From NCBI RefSeq assembly GCF_030122805.1, contig NZ_CP126080.1, positions 2,299,001-2,363,000 of the forward strand: a DNA stretch of 64,000 bases. Reading direction: 5' to 3'. The notes under the pieces were generated by a model, which ran no database searches, was not told the origin of the DNA, and saw only the letters and a program-made list of their open reading frames with translations. The position numbers were made by a program, and so were the translations under genes. The DNA is from Mesobacillus sp. AQ2. Its GTDB lineage: Bacteria; Bacillota; Bacilli; Bacillales; Cytobacillaceae. Positions 1 through 8,329 of the stretch are shown piece by piece. The stretch's first letter is position 1. Each line of letters begins with the position of its first letter.

Positions 1-279
1 AGGATCCAATGTGACACCTAAACTTGGAAGCCCGAAGAACAGGATGAAAATCTGTACGAGCAATGGCGTTCCACGGAAAATCCATACATAGAACCGGGCA
101 ATCGCTACCAGCGGTTTAATGTTGGATAGGCGGGCAAGTGCCACAAAAAACGCAAGGATCAATCCAAGAGTGAAAGTTATTAATGTGAGCGGGATAGTAA
201 AATAAATCCCGGCTTTTAAAATAGGAAAAAAGGAATCGGTGAGGATTCCTATAATTCGTTCTGCACGTTCATCAAACAT
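1..279 (-). CDS. tcyB: Amino-acid (cystine-type) ABC transporter permease, 5' part only
   Basis: N-terminal 93 residues of a His/Glu/cystine-family inner-membrane permease; the rest lies outside the window. The protein starts MFDERAERIIGIL and continues with a first membrane segment, then ARLSNIKPLVAIARFYVWI and the motif FRGTPLLVQ, which is the signature of polar amino acid permeases of the TcyB/GlnP type. The ATG follows a weak AAAGGA site and lies 14 bp after the binding-protein stop, so the two genes are one minus-strand operon. An ATPase gene is expected further downstream, off the window. Assignment to cystine rests on the neighbouring TcyA-like binding protein. Confidence 0.88.
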   Translation of the reverse strand, partial: MFDERAERIIGILTDSFFPILKAGIYFTIPLTLITFTLGLILAFFVALARLSNIKPLVAIARFYVWIFRGTPLLVQIFILFFGLPSLGVTLDP

Positions 280-293
280 CTATATCATATCCT

Positions 294-1097
294 TTATTTC
301 GATACGTCTGAGTTGAACCATTTTTTTGAGATTTCCAGGTATGTTCCGTCTTCCTTCATGTCTGCAAGAGCGCCATTCACTGCCTCGACAAGTTCATCGC
401 TGCCTTTACGGAAAAGGAAGGCATTACTTGTTGCATCATTTTCTTCATATACAGTCTTCACTGGAAGCTCAGGGCGCTGCTTCTTAAGGTCCAGGTAAGA
501 AAGGCTGTCATTGATGGTTGCATCGATCCTGCCTGATGTAATCAAATCAATTGACTGATTGAAGCCTTCTACAACTGTGTTGGTTGCGCCATGCTCTTCG
601 GCAATCTTACGATAGTTACTGTCCAAAGATTGTCCGACTTTTTTGCCGTCCAAGTCATCCAGTGTTTTGATTTCACTATTATCTTCGTGAACGATCAATA
701 CCGCTTTTGAAACGATGTAAGGTTCTGACATATCATATTTTTCAAGGCGGTCTTCACGGATCGCTACTTCATTTGCAACCATGTCATAGCGTTTTGCATC
801 AAGGCCGGCAATCATACCATCCCATTTTGTTTCAACAAATTTTGGTTTGATGTCAAGGCGCTTGAATACCTCTTCAGCAATTTCAATATCAAAGCCAGTC
901 AATTTACCTTCCTTGTCATGATAAGTAAATGGGGCATAGGTTCCTTCCGTACCGATTGTAATTTCGCGTTTTTCCTTAATTTGATCATAAAGGCTTTGGT
1001 CCTTTGCAGTATCTTTGTCTTCACTGCTGCTGCTTCCGCATGCCGCAAGAGAAATCGCTAATACAAAAGAAAGTAAAATTAGTGCGTACTTCTTCAT
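294..1097 (-). CDS. tcyA: Cystine-type ABC transporter substrate-binding lipoprotein
   Basis: A 267-residue solute-binding protein of the SBP_bac_3 family. The signal peptide ends in the lipobox LAAC at about residue 20, so it should be lipid-anchored outside the membrane. The mature start (IGTEGTYAPFTYHDKEGKL) and the end (EDGTYLEISKKWF) are close to what I know of Bacillus subtilis TcyA, the L-cystine-binding protein. Full length for the family. It is the first gene of an operon with the permease at 1-279. The ATG at 1097 is preceded by AGGAG. A sigma-A-like promoter lies about 55-80 bp upstream. Cystine is inferred from the family; other polar amino acids are possible. Confidence 0.9.
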   Translation of the reverse strand: MKKYALILLSFVLAISLAACGSSSSEDKDTAKDQSLYDQIKEKREITIGTEGTYAPFTYHDKEGKLTGFDIEIAEEVFKRLDIKPKFVETKWDGMIAGLDAKRYDMVANEVAIREDRLEKYDMSEPYIVSKAVLIVHEDNSEIKTLDDLDGKKVGQSLDSNYRKIAEEHGATNTVVEGFNQSIDLITSGRIDATINDSLSYLDLKKQRPELPVKTVYEENDATSNAFLFRKGSDELVEAVNGALADMKEDGTYLEISKKWFNSDVSK

Positions 1098-1151
1098 GTC
1101 TTAATCCATCTCCTAGTATTTTTATCGGTTTAATATTGAATAACGTTTATT

Positions 1152-1180
1152 AGGATAATCCAGCCCTGATAAAAAGTCAA
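1152..1180 (-). promoter_or_regulatory. Probable sigma-A promoter of tcyA-tcyB
   Basis: Reading the minus strand, TTGACT (1180-1175) and TATCCT (1157-1152) are separated by 17 bases. The predicted start lies about 50 bases before the tcyA ATG. I see no clear S-box or T-box in the leader. Confidence 0.5.
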
Positions 1181-1269
1181 TATAAATTACTCGGTATCAA
1201 TATCAATCCCAATAACTACTCATTTCATGTATTGAATAGTCCATTTAATACCTTTTAAGCCAAGGTGCT

Positions 1270-1385
1270 TGCAATGAAGGACAGAAATAATGAAGAACAG
1301 GAACAAAGTGTCCGTCATCAAGCCCATGACGGACAGAAACTGTGAAAAAATAGGAAAAATTGTCCGTCATCAACCGTCATGTCAA
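1270..1385. repeat. Two-unit 52-bp palindromic array, arm type GTCCGTCAT
   Basis: GGACAG occurs at 1279 and 1331, and TGTCCGTCAT at 1309 and 1361, giving a 52-bp period. Each GACA to TGTC stretch is 33 bp. TGTCCGTCAT and the following ATGACGGACA form a 10-bp perfect inverted repeat around a 7-base loop. This is the smallest array in the window and has its own arm sequence, yet it keeps the same geometry as the five larger arrays. It occupies most of the informative part of the 1098-1549 intergenic region. Confidence 0.75.
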
Positions 1386-1549
1386 CAAGGGAAGGTGGTA
1401 GGCATTATAAATTCTACCCTATTAAATTCAGATAAACTTTTATTCAGATACAAAAAAGGAATCACTGCATGTTTCATAGAAATTAAACATAAACAAATTA
1501 TTCCAAGACTATTATGGTAGTGATAGCTCGTAATTAAGGAGATCATTTA

Positions 1550-1861
1550 ATGTCCTTCTGGAAAACGAAAATGATTAAAACTGCACGGGGAAATTTTGAG
1601 GTTTTTGTTAAAGTTGAGGGTAATCCCATTTGTGTCAAGCATCATTGTTCAGAGTTCAATCATACAGGTGGTTACTTTGCTGATTCTTTTACGGAAAATA
1701 ATAGGGAATACCTGGTGTATTTAAAAGGGGAAGGAAACACCAGCAGGGCTGATGAGGCTCATGAGCTGAGCATGTTTGATTCTTTTTACAATCCTGAAGA
1801 ATCCGCGAAGCATTATGTTATCCAAAATGGAGCTTTGCCGGCCATTCGACTGGAGGGATGA
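1550..1861 (+). CDS. Hypothetical protein, 103 aa
   Basis: Not recognised. It is a soluble, mixed-charge protein of 103 residues with two histidine-rich or cysteine-containing spots (VKHHCSEFNH near residues 28-37). There are no membrane segments or signal peptide. The ATG is preceded by AAGGAGATCATTTA, a good ribosome binding site. Codon use and the clear start support a real gene. The next gene is a small membrane peptide 55 bp downstream, which may be co-transcribed. Confidence 0.7.
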   Translation: MSFWKTKMIKTARGNFEVFVKVEGNPICVKHHCSEFNHTGGYFADSFTENNREYLVYLKGEGNTSRADEAHELSMFDSFYNPEESAKHYVIQNGALPAIRLEG

Positions 1862-1915
1862 TAGGAGTTAACATTTTTCTGAGTCTATTTTTACATTGGA
1901 AGAGGTTTTAATTCT

Positions 1916-2038
1916 ATGATAATTATTGGAGTAGCAGCAGTGATAACAATTTTTTCAATTGAAGTTCAGTTGAGGAAATTAAATAAAACAAACCAAAAGA
2001 TCGTTGAATTATTAACTGAAATTAAGAATAATGCTTGA
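1916..2038 (+). CDS. Small single-pass membrane peptide, 40 aa
   Basis: An ORF starting MIIIGVAAVITIF, with one N-terminal hydrophobic segment followed by a short polar helix with heptad-like leucine and isoleucine spacing (LRKLNKTNQKIVELL). GGAAGAGG lies 10 bases before the ATG. The layout (membrane anchor plus short coiled coil) is like the 64-residue protein at 38657-38851. Function unknown. Confidence 0.55.
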   Translation: MIIIGVAAVITIFSIEVQLRKLNKTNQKIVELLTEIKNNA

Positions 2039-2182
2039 TTAAGTTAAGTTATTGTTGTTCAGTTGGCTTAATGGACTTTTAGTTAGAAATAAAACAGGGT
2101 AATTTCAGGAGGATTTTTAAATCCCAATCAAGAATATTAATTCGAATAGTTAAATAATTCTCTTAAAAGGAAGTGATTGAAT

Positions 2183-2563
2183 TTGCTAAGTAAAGTCGGT
2201 CAAATTATGTTGTATGTCAATAACCAGGATGAAGCAGTAAAATTCTGGACAGAAGTATTGGGCTTTTCTGTAATAGCAGAAGAGAACAACAATCAGGGAT
2301 TTAGATGGATTGAAATAGCGCCAACACAAGAAGCAGAAACAAGTATAGTTTTGCACAATAAGGAATTCGTTGCTAAAATGTCTCCTGGAGTCAATCTCGA
2401 AACTCCTTCTTTAATGTTTTATACAGAGAATTTTGAACAATTACACAGTGACTTATTGGATAAAAAAATTACAGTCGGAGAAATTGTCAATATGCCATCT
2501 GGAAGAGTTTTTAACTTTGCAGATTACGAAGAGAACTATTTTGCAGTAATGGAAAAAAGGTAA
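2183..2563 (+). CDS. VOC/glyoxalase-fold protein
   Basis: About 126 residues of the vicinal oxygen chelate fold. It begins VGQIMLYVNNQDEAVKFW, the usual first beta-alpha unit, and ends with FNFADYEENYFAVME, the usual last strand with a metal-ligand-type Glu. The family includes glyoxalases, dioxygenases and antibiotic-binding proteins; the substrate cannot be told. Two TTG starts are possible. TTG at 2183 is preferred because the long AAGGAAGTGAT site ends five bases before it, whereas TTG 2177 overlaps that site. Confidence 0.8.
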   Translation: MLSKVGQIMLYVNNQDEAVKFWTEVLGFSVIAEENNNQGFRWIEIAPTQEAETSIVLHNKEFVAKMSPGVNLETPSLMFYTENFEQLHSDLLDKKITVGEIVNMPSGRVFNFADYEENYFAVMEKR

Positions 2564-2596
2564 TTTCCTAAACAATTAATTGAGAGCTACTGATAG

Positions 2597-2628
2597 AGCT
2601 GCCAAATCCAGGTGGCTTTTTTCTTTTT
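2597..2628 (+). terminator. Possible terminator after the VOC gene
   Basis: AGCTGCC and GGTGGCT can pair (two wobbles) around a 7-base loop and are followed by a T-rich run. Confidence 0.45.
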
Positions 2629-2736
2629 ACTTATGGAAATTTCAACAGAGTTATATATATTAGGTCGTAGATGTGTGTGTCGCACGCCTTAAACTTCTTT
2701 TAATCTATTTTATACATAAATGGGGGAGAATCTGTG

Positions 2737-3343
2737 ATGTATACACCTAAACATTTTAAGATCGAGGATGAAGCAAAGATTTATGAGTTCATTGAGAAAT
2801 ATAGTTTTGCAACTTTATTCTCTACACATAAGGGAGAAACATATGCTACGCATCTGCCATTGATCCTAAAAAAAGATGAAAATGCGTTATATGGCCATTT
2901 TGCTCGTGCTAATGGTCAGTGGAAGGATGTAGAGAATCAATCGGTTCTAGTGGTTTTCCGGGGTCCTCATTGTTATATTTCACCTTCCTGGTATGAAAAT
3001 AAAGATGCCGTACCGACCTGGAATTACGTTTCCATCCATATATACGGAAAGATGGACATAATTGAAGATGAAAAAGTAATTTTTGATTGTTTGGATGAGA
3101 TGGTCAATAAATATGAAAAGCCAGATAGTCCTTTCAATTTAAAAAAATGTAGACTCCAAATATATTGACGGGATGAGTAAAGGTATTGTTGCGTTTAAGA
3201 TTAACATTACTAAAATAGAGGCAAAGGGGAAACTGAGTCAAAACCATCCAGTGGAAAGGCAAGAGTTGATTATTGAGAATTTAACCAGATCTACGAATCA
3301 ACATGATTTAGAAGTAGCTTCCCTTATGAAGAAGAACTTGTGA
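2737..3343 (+). pseudogene. paiB: PaiB-type FMN-binding negative regulator, broken by a +1 frameshift
   Basis: The first 137 residues are PaiB: MYTPKHFKIEDEAKIYEFI at the start, then SPSWYENKDAVPTWNYVSIHIYG, the family signature. The frame runs out at 3168 just after an A7 run (3141-3147). Shifting by one base restores the expected C-terminus, starting VDSKYIDGMSKGIVAFKI and ending at the TGA at 3341-3343, so only one extra base breaks the gene. In Bacillus subtilis PaiB acts with the acetyltransferase PaiA in repression of sporulation and degradative enzymes; no paiA is adjacent here. The ATG at 2737 is chosen for the GGGGGAG spacing and because MYTP is the usual family start. It may be intact in the cell if the A-run was misread. 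Confidence 0.85.
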
Positions 3344-3370
3344 GAATACTTATCATCAACGAACTAAAAC

Positions 3371-3397
3371 AGACAGGAACTCGTCCTGTCTTTTTTT
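3371..3397 (+). terminator. Rho-independent terminator after paiB
   Basis: GACAGGA and TCCTGTC pair around a 5-base loop, followed by seven T. Confidence 0.8.
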
Positions 3398-3666
3398 ATA
3401 CTATTTTTCTAAAAGGGTATCTAACAGTTTGTATAAAAATAAATGATCTAGATAACTGTACCTTTAAGAGTTGATTAAAATGCAAAAAGGTCGATATCAT
3501 TTGAAAAATCGTTGTTAATGTTGCAAACCAATTCGGGACACCATAAGAATGGAATTGGAAAAACAATTATTGATAGACTCTTACCTCAACGTCCAACCAG
3601 GCGAATAAAAACATTAAAATTGTCTTCTATGTTTAAATCCTAATTAAAATGAGGCGAATGAATACC
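3398..3666. other. Intergenic stretch without recognisable content
   Basis: Together with the terminator, this makes a gene-free span of about 320 bases between the paiB remnant and the lactonase gene. AT-rich. I see no convincing ORF, repeat or structured leader. Confidence 0.5.
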
Positions 3667-4546
3667 ATGAAAAAGCTGATTTTTATTCTAATTCTTTCCT
3701 TTCTTCTATCAGGAAACGCTTATGCTGCTAAAAAAGGAGACTATAACGTAAAGCTTCTGGAGTATGGTGGTATCCAGGACTATCCGAAATCGGGATTGGT
3801 GTATGGTGCGCATAATCAAGGAACCACGTATTTGCCATTCTTTTATATTTTAATTCAGAATAAGGAACACAATATTCTTTATGACATCGGGTATCGAAAT
3901 GATGCTGCTAAACCCCAAAAGGATTGGTCAAAATTATTTGGTGGGACCAATATCGAAGCTCCAGCCCAGGTTTTGAAAAAAGTAAACTTAACTCCAAATG
4001 ACATAGATATCGTCATTTTAAGCCATTTACACTTTGACCATGCCGGGAATATTGATCGATTTCCAAAAGCCCAGTTTTATATCCAAAAAGAGGAGCTTGA
4101 CGGATGGGTGTCTTCATTGTCACTGCCTGAAAAGGTGCGTGAATGGGTTTGGCAGGCAACCGATCTTGACCATATAAATGATCTGTTGGAAGTGGCTGCT
4201 GATAAAAGGCTGACGCTGATCGAAGAAGACAATTTTGAAGTAGCAGAAGGTGTAAAGGCCCATAATGCCAAAGGCCACACATTCGGCACACAAGCCGTTA
4301 CGGTCGAAAAAAGGAGGAACATATGCGCTTACTCAGGACGTCGCGTACACATACGAAAATGCTACCGACTATAGACCTCTTGGGCTTGGACTTGATAACG
4401 TTGAACAGCTCATGTCCATTCAAAAAGTAAATGAATTGGTCGGAGGAAATGTAGACTTTATCATCCCCGGACATGACATGGCTGTGTTTGATAAATACCC
4501 AACAGAGCAAGTAGGCAAGAATCGAATTGTTACGGTTGTTAAATAA
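3667..4546 (+). pseudogene. Secreted AHL-lactonase-like metallo-beta-lactamase, frameshifted
   Basis: Metallo-beta-lactamase fold of the N-acyl-homoserine lactonase group. A signal peptide (MKKLIFILILSFLLSGNAYA) is followed by the metal motif SHLHFDHAGN (His120, His122, Asp124, His125), then GHTFGTQ. In the next frame come TQDVAYTYEN, supplying the bridging Asp, and IIPGHDM, the last His. The two frames join at an A6 run (4307-4312): one base must be removed or skipped to read through. Joined length is about 290 residues, normal for the family. ATG 3667 is chosen over 3649 and 3658 because GAGGCG sits about 10 bases upstream and the product begins directly with the signal peptide. Secretion is unusual for quorum-quenching lactonases, which are mostly cytosolic. 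Confidence 0.8.
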
Positions 4547-4560
4547 AAGGAAGACAAGAT

Positions 4561-4590
4561 TGCCGGATACAATTGTATTCGGCATTTTTT
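4561..4590 (+). terminator. Rho-independent terminator after the lactonase gene
   Basis: TGCCG with CGGCA, extended by ATACAA with TTGTAT, followed by TTTTTT. Confidence 0.8.
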
Positions 4591-4857
4591 ATTTGGCTGC
4601 TTTCTATTCAGCTAATATTTTTGTTTTTTCTTATTTCTTTTTAAGTTTGAGAGAAACGAGCTCCAAAGGGGTCAATAACTAATGTCTTTTTGTAATTAGC
4701 ATATAAAAAGGACAATGTGTTTTTTGAAAAAGGTCCTTGAGGACACTAGCTATGTATCCCGCAGTGTAAATTTTTTATGGAAGTCCATACCTTTAAAATT
4801 TGTTATGAATAAAATATTACGATTAATAAAATGTAAATTTTGAAGGGAGGTTAGTGT

Positions 4858-5847
4858 ATGGCTCATTTTTTTCTTAACGAAAAACCTCCAAGTAAGGTAG
4901 CTCCTGCGCAAGATAGTGATTTTGAAATTATCTGTGAAGACAATTGCGGAATGACTACGTTTGAAGGCCCTCCAACCTTTACCCTCGTCCCACCTCTGGA
5001 TCTGTGTGTTTCCACCGTTACTTTTAATGATTGGCGGACAATCACTGGTGGCAATGTTGCGAATTGGCCATCTCCCCGTACCGTGATTTATTGGCTCGAA
5101 GGCAATGAGCGGGATATGACCTTTAGTCCTGAAGTGTCTTCAATCAGCTTTTATTATTCGTCTTCAGTACAGGTAACAATAGAGGCTTTTGATACTGCAG
5201 GCAACCTGATTGCAAGAATAATAAAACTGGCAAACTTCAGGGAGCCAGTATATGATGAATGGGATTTAGTCACAGTGGATGTAGGTGCGAATGCTATCGC
5301 CAGACTTAGAATTATCGGCGGCTCTAATCAAACCGGAATAGATAATTTTCAGGTGTGCAGGATCGTTTGTCCTGTTGCCAATCCGCAGACATGCTGCAAA
5401 CAAATGATTGAGCATAAGACTCAGTTTGTTCCGCCTGCTTTGATTGGTGATGAATTTGCGCCTGTTACCTATATAAATGTGATTGAAGCAGCAGTTGAAG
5501 CTGTTTGTCCAGAGGAGGTCATGATTTGTGGAGTCCTTCGTAAAACAATTACCTATGATACGATTTTATTCAACCCGGAAACAGGAAGGGATGGAATCTT
5601 CACAGGCTATCAGGTTCAGGATGAGGTCCCATTTCAATGCATGATTAACCGTGAAGATGCAAATGCTGGCGATACCTTTTACATTTCAGGAGCTGCCATC
5701 CTTTGCAATGTATTTGCACGCACAGATAATATTGGGACGGTTCAGGACCCCAGAGACCCTGAAAATGATCTAGAAGTTGCCTGGTCATTTAAGGAGAAAG
5801 ATATCGTGAAGGTTTGTGTGCGCAAGGGAACTGCACCTGTTTCATAA
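4858..5847 (+). CDS. Cys-containing surface or spore-type protein with C-terminal SPOCS-like domain
   Basis: A 329-residue protein without a signal peptide. Residues about 45-170 look like a beta-sandwich (VIYWLEGNERDMTFSPEV, then GIDNFQVCR at its end), as in carbohydrate-binding jelly rolls. The C-terminal half (QTCCKQMIEHKTQFVPP, then VCPEEVMICGVLRKTITYD and EVPFQCMINREDANAGDTF) resembles the repeated SPOCS/DUF3794 domain of spore-coat proteins such as SipL. The cysteines fall mainly at the domain junction and in the second half. GAAGGGAGG lies 7 bases before the ATG. It is monocistronic, with its own terminator. A second Cys-rich protein of similar style is at 59962-60546. A role in the spore coat or exosporium is inference. 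Confidence 0.6.
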   Translation: MAHFFLNEKPPSKVAPAQDSDFEIICEDNCGMTTFEGPPTFTLVPPLDLCVSTVTFNDWRTITGGNVANWPSPRTVIYWLEGNERDMTFSPEVSSISFYYSSSVQVTIEAFDTAGNLIARIIKLANFREPVYDEWDLVTVDVGANAIARLRIIGGSNQTGIDNFQVCRIVCPVANPQTCCKQMIEHKTQFVPPALIGDEFAPVTYINVIEAAVEAVCPEEVMICGVLRKTITYDTILFNPETGRDGIFTGYQVQDEVPFQCMINREDANAGDTFYISGAAILCNVFARTDNIGTVQDPRDPENDLEVAWSFKEKDIVKVCVRKGTAPVS

Positions 5848-5935
5848 AAGGGCAGGGTGATTTCAAAGATACAGACTGGGAGCGTTCTAAGCACACAGTA
5901 ATGGCAAGTTTTTAAATGATGGATATTTCATGTTT

Positions 5936-5975
5936 GGTCAGGTAATTCCATTTGAAGGATGAACCTGACTTTTTT
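5936..5975 (+). terminator. Terminator of the gene at 4858-5847
   Basis: GTCAGGT and ACCTGAC pair, with ATTCC and GGAT extending the stem inward, followed by TTTTTT. Confidence 0.75.
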
Positions 5976-6139
5976 GTTGTTTTTGACTAGGTGAGTATGT
6001 ATGGGAAGTAATATTCATAATGTCAAATAGATTACAAACGAAGTGTTTTTTTAAAAAAAACTTATCTAGTCAGGGGCCTTATTTTAACTCCTGACATTAA
6101 ACTTTTACCTTCATCAGTATCAAACAAACAGAATGACTT

Positions 6140-6180
6140 AAAAAAACAAAGAGAAGAACATTAAAGTGATCTTCTCTTTG
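6140..6180 (-). terminator. Terminator of the acetamidase gene
   Basis: CAAAGAGAAGA and TCTTCTCTTTG form an 11-bp perfect stem; read on the minus strand it is followed by a T-run (the A-run at 6140-6146). Confidence 0.85.
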
Positions 6181-6215
6181 AGTATTTATTCTTTGAAAGA
6201 TGTTTGAATAAAAAA

Positions 6216-7526
6216 CTATTTTTCCAATAGGTCACTATAGTGGTCTTTTACCAAATGCGTCAATCCCAATTGATCAATGTAACTAGTTGGGGCAAGGAAG
6301 GTCACCGTAACAACACCTGGATGGCGGCCGATTTCGATTGAGCCTGTAATGGTTGCTCTGTTCATGACTTCTGGAACTGTGATTCCGAATGCCTCAGCTG
6401 CACGCTGCAAGCCGTTATCGGTTGCCTCGTTCAAGTTGGCTCCGGTGCCGATGAAGGAGATTGGCAGGGATTCTTCCAGCTTGCGGACACCCCATTGTCC
6501 GGCTAATTTCTGTGCGGTTGCTTTTTCTTTTTTCGTGATTGGTTTTGCCAGGTAAGGGAGGTCATCACCAACAGGCAGCAGGATCGGGCCGTCGATGGTC
6601 AATCCTTTTATGACAATGGTTTGAAGGGTGACAATACCTGATACATCTGTTGTATGGCCAGCAATTTCACCGTCTCCCTGCATCGCATGCATGTCCCCGA
6701 TATACACTCCGCCGCCTTCTACTTTTACAGGGCAAATCAGGATGGCTCCTTCACGGACTCGGTTAATGTCCATGTGGCCATCAGTTCGTTCTGCAAGCTG
6801 TTCCCTGGTGATCCCGTATTCGTGAGGGGCATCCACCAGGAATTGGCCAAAGTCACCCGCATTATGTGAATCAGGCAAGGCTCTGCCAGGTGTTGTGCCG
6901 AGCTGGCCAAGGAAAGGACGAAGCCTTGCGACCGTTCCGACCAAATCATGTGGGGCAAATGCGACGATTGGATTTTGTACTGAATTTTCCGGAGTGTTCA
7001 TAAATGCTCGCCCTTGTTTTGCAGCTTCTTCTGCGGCTTTTTTATTTAAAGTGACACCCACCTGTCTATTGGAGTCGAACGCGATTGTATAGCCATTTGT
7101 AAAAACAAAAGGGGTTACATCTGTATCGCAGTTGCTGCAGCGAACAGACTCACGGCCAGTGCCTACAACCTTGGTATCCGGGTAAAGCTGTCCGCAGCCT
7201 GGACATTTCACCGCGACAAAGGGATCGCCAACAAACCTGCCTTCAACAGGGGCATCGTTTCCAGATGAAGTTCCCATGGATGTGACCTGAATGGACTTTA
7301 TGCGGATAGCAATCGCATCACCAACTTCAGCACCTTCCACAAAAACCGGTTTTGTTACTTCATGTCCTCCACGGATGCAAGGTGTAATCATCGGTCCCCA
7401 GCACCCCGGCGTCGTGTTGGCAATGATATGTCCGCCATTTTTAACAGGGCCAAGCATTTCCTGTTCAGGGTCCAGGATTCCATTGGTAAACTCGTTTACA
7501 TACACTGTTTGCTGCGCTTTTCTCAC
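6216..7526 (-). CDS. Acetamidase/formamidase family amidohydrolase
   Basis: A 436-residue FmdA/AmdA-family protein that should hydrolyse a short amide to acid plus ammonia in the cytosol. Family blocks: GPMITPCIRGGHEVTKP near the start, DMHAMQGDGEIAGHTTDVSG in the middle, and SIEIGRHPGVVTVTF near the end. Residues 108-133 carry two CxxC pairs (C108, C111, C130, C133: KCPGCGQLYP, then VRCSNCD), a rubredoxin-like zinc knuckle inserted in the N-terminal half; this makes the protein longer than many family members. The GTG start follows AAAGGGTGAT. The gene is monocistronic, with a strong terminator. Its upstream side is filled by an 8-unit 52-bp repeat array. The exact amide is unknown. Confidence 0.85.
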   Translation of the reverse strand: MRKAQQTVYVNEFTNGILDPEQEMLGPVKNGGHIIANTTPGCWGPMITPCIRGGHEVTKPVFVEGAEVGDAIAIRIKSIQVTSMGTSSGNDAPVEGRFVGDPFVAVKCPGCGQLYPDTKVVGTGRESVRCSNCDTDVTPFVFTNGYTIAFDSNRQVGVTLNKKAAEEAAKQGRAFMNTPENSVQNPIVAFAPHDLVGTVARLRPFLGQLGTTPGRALPDSHNAGDFGQFLVDAPHEYGITREQLAERTDGHMDINRVREGAILICPVKVEGGGVYIGDMHAMQGDGEIAGHTTDVSGIVTLQTIVIKGLTIDGPILLPVGDDLPYLAKPITKKEKATAQKLAGQWGVRKLEESLPISFIGTGANLNEATDNGLQRAAEAFGITVPEVMNRATITGSIEIGRHPGVVTVTFLAPTSYIDQLGLTHLVKDHYSDLLEK

Positions 7527-7566
7527 TGTAAATCACCCTTTCAAATTTTTTCTTTATAAAAGTTGT

Positions 7567-7965
7567 ATCTAGTTTGGACAGCTTTTCACGCTTAAGCACA
7601 AAAGTAGTCCGAAGTTGTCTCTAGTTCGGACAGCTTTACGAAGCTAAGCACAAAAGTAGTCCGAAGCTGGCTTTAGTTTGGACAGCTTTTTACGCTTAAG
7701 TACAAAAGTAGTCCGAAGTTGCCTCAAGTTAGGACAGCTTTTCACGCTTAAGTTCAAAACTAGTCCGAAGTTGCTTCTAGTTCGGACAGCTTTACAAGCT
7801 TAAGCACAAAAGTAGTCCGAAGTTGCTCGTAGTTCGGACAGCTTTACACCCGTGAGCACAAAAGTAGTCCGAAGTTGCCTCTGGTTCAGACAGCTTTTCA
7901 AGCTTAAGCACAAAAGCAGTCCGAAGTTGCCTCAAGTTCAGACAGCTTTTCACCTGTGAGTACTA
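7567..7965. repeat. 52-bp palindromic array, 8 units, arm type GTCCGAA/TTCGGAC
   Basis: The GGA (or AGA) of the half-site falls at 7576, 7628, 7680, 7732, 7784, 7836, 7888 and 7940, exactly 52 bp apart each time. A typical unit has TTCGGACAGCTTTT, a linker often containing the palindrome GCTTAAGC, then AAAAGTAGTCCGAAG. Neighbouring units are joined by AGTCCGAAGT and AGTTCGGAC, which can pair. The array fills the 7527-8126 gap between the acetamidase start and a plus-strand gene. The right half-site here is AGTCC rather than TGTCC, but spacing is unchanged. The last unit has only its left half. Confidence 0.9.
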
Positions 7966-8126
7966 ATTTAATTATAGTTGTATTTGAAGAGGGAGGCGAA
8001 GGAAATGAATTAAGTTAGGGCGTATATTTTTACTCGTATAATTAATTGTTTTAAAAACCTATTATTTCCATTTTTAATCTAGTAAAATCTAAATATCAAA
8101 TTTGATCTCTAAAGGAGTCGTTTTAA

Positions 8127-8309
8127 ATGCGGCAATTAACTGGCGCAATATATTTATCGTTCGGCTTTTTGTTCCACTTACTTAATCGTTTTGAAGGATA
8201 TTATCCACCTGATCAAGGTAATTGGATTGCTGGTCTATTCATTTTTGTTGGGTTCGCTTATTTGTTTATTGATTTTAGGAGTTACGTTAAGAAGCATTTT
8301 AATAATTAG
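8127..8309 (+). CDS. Small membrane protein, 60 aa
   Basis: Two hydrophobic segments (about residues 5-20 and 33-52, GNWIAGLFIFVGFAYLFI) separated by an acidic, Tyr/Pro-rich loop, ending in a basic tail KKHF. AAAGGAG lies 9 bases before the ATG. Unknown function. It is 20 bp ahead of the metalloprotease-like gene and probably co-transcribed with it. Confidence 0.65.
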   Translation: MRQLTGAIYLSFGFLFHLLNRFEGYYPPDQGNWIAGLFIFVGFAYLFIDFRSYVKKHFNN

Positions 8310-8329
8310 ACTGTTAAGGGGGAGACAAA

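Larger units (their letters stand above)
5848..6215. other. Intergenic region between two convergent genes
   Basis: Holds one terminator for each neighbour (5936-5975 for the plus gene, 6140-6180 for the minus gene). Nothing else is recognisable. Confidence 0.6.

Noticed and set aside
1290..1520. 76-codon open frame over the 1.3-kb mini-array
   Set aside because: It lies across the palindromic repeats, lacks a ribosome binding site and has no recognisable composition; the repeat explains the sequence.
7567..7965. CRISPR array
   Set aside because: The whole 52-bp unit is repeated with divergence everywhere, there are no unique spacers between identical repeats, and no cas gene is present.
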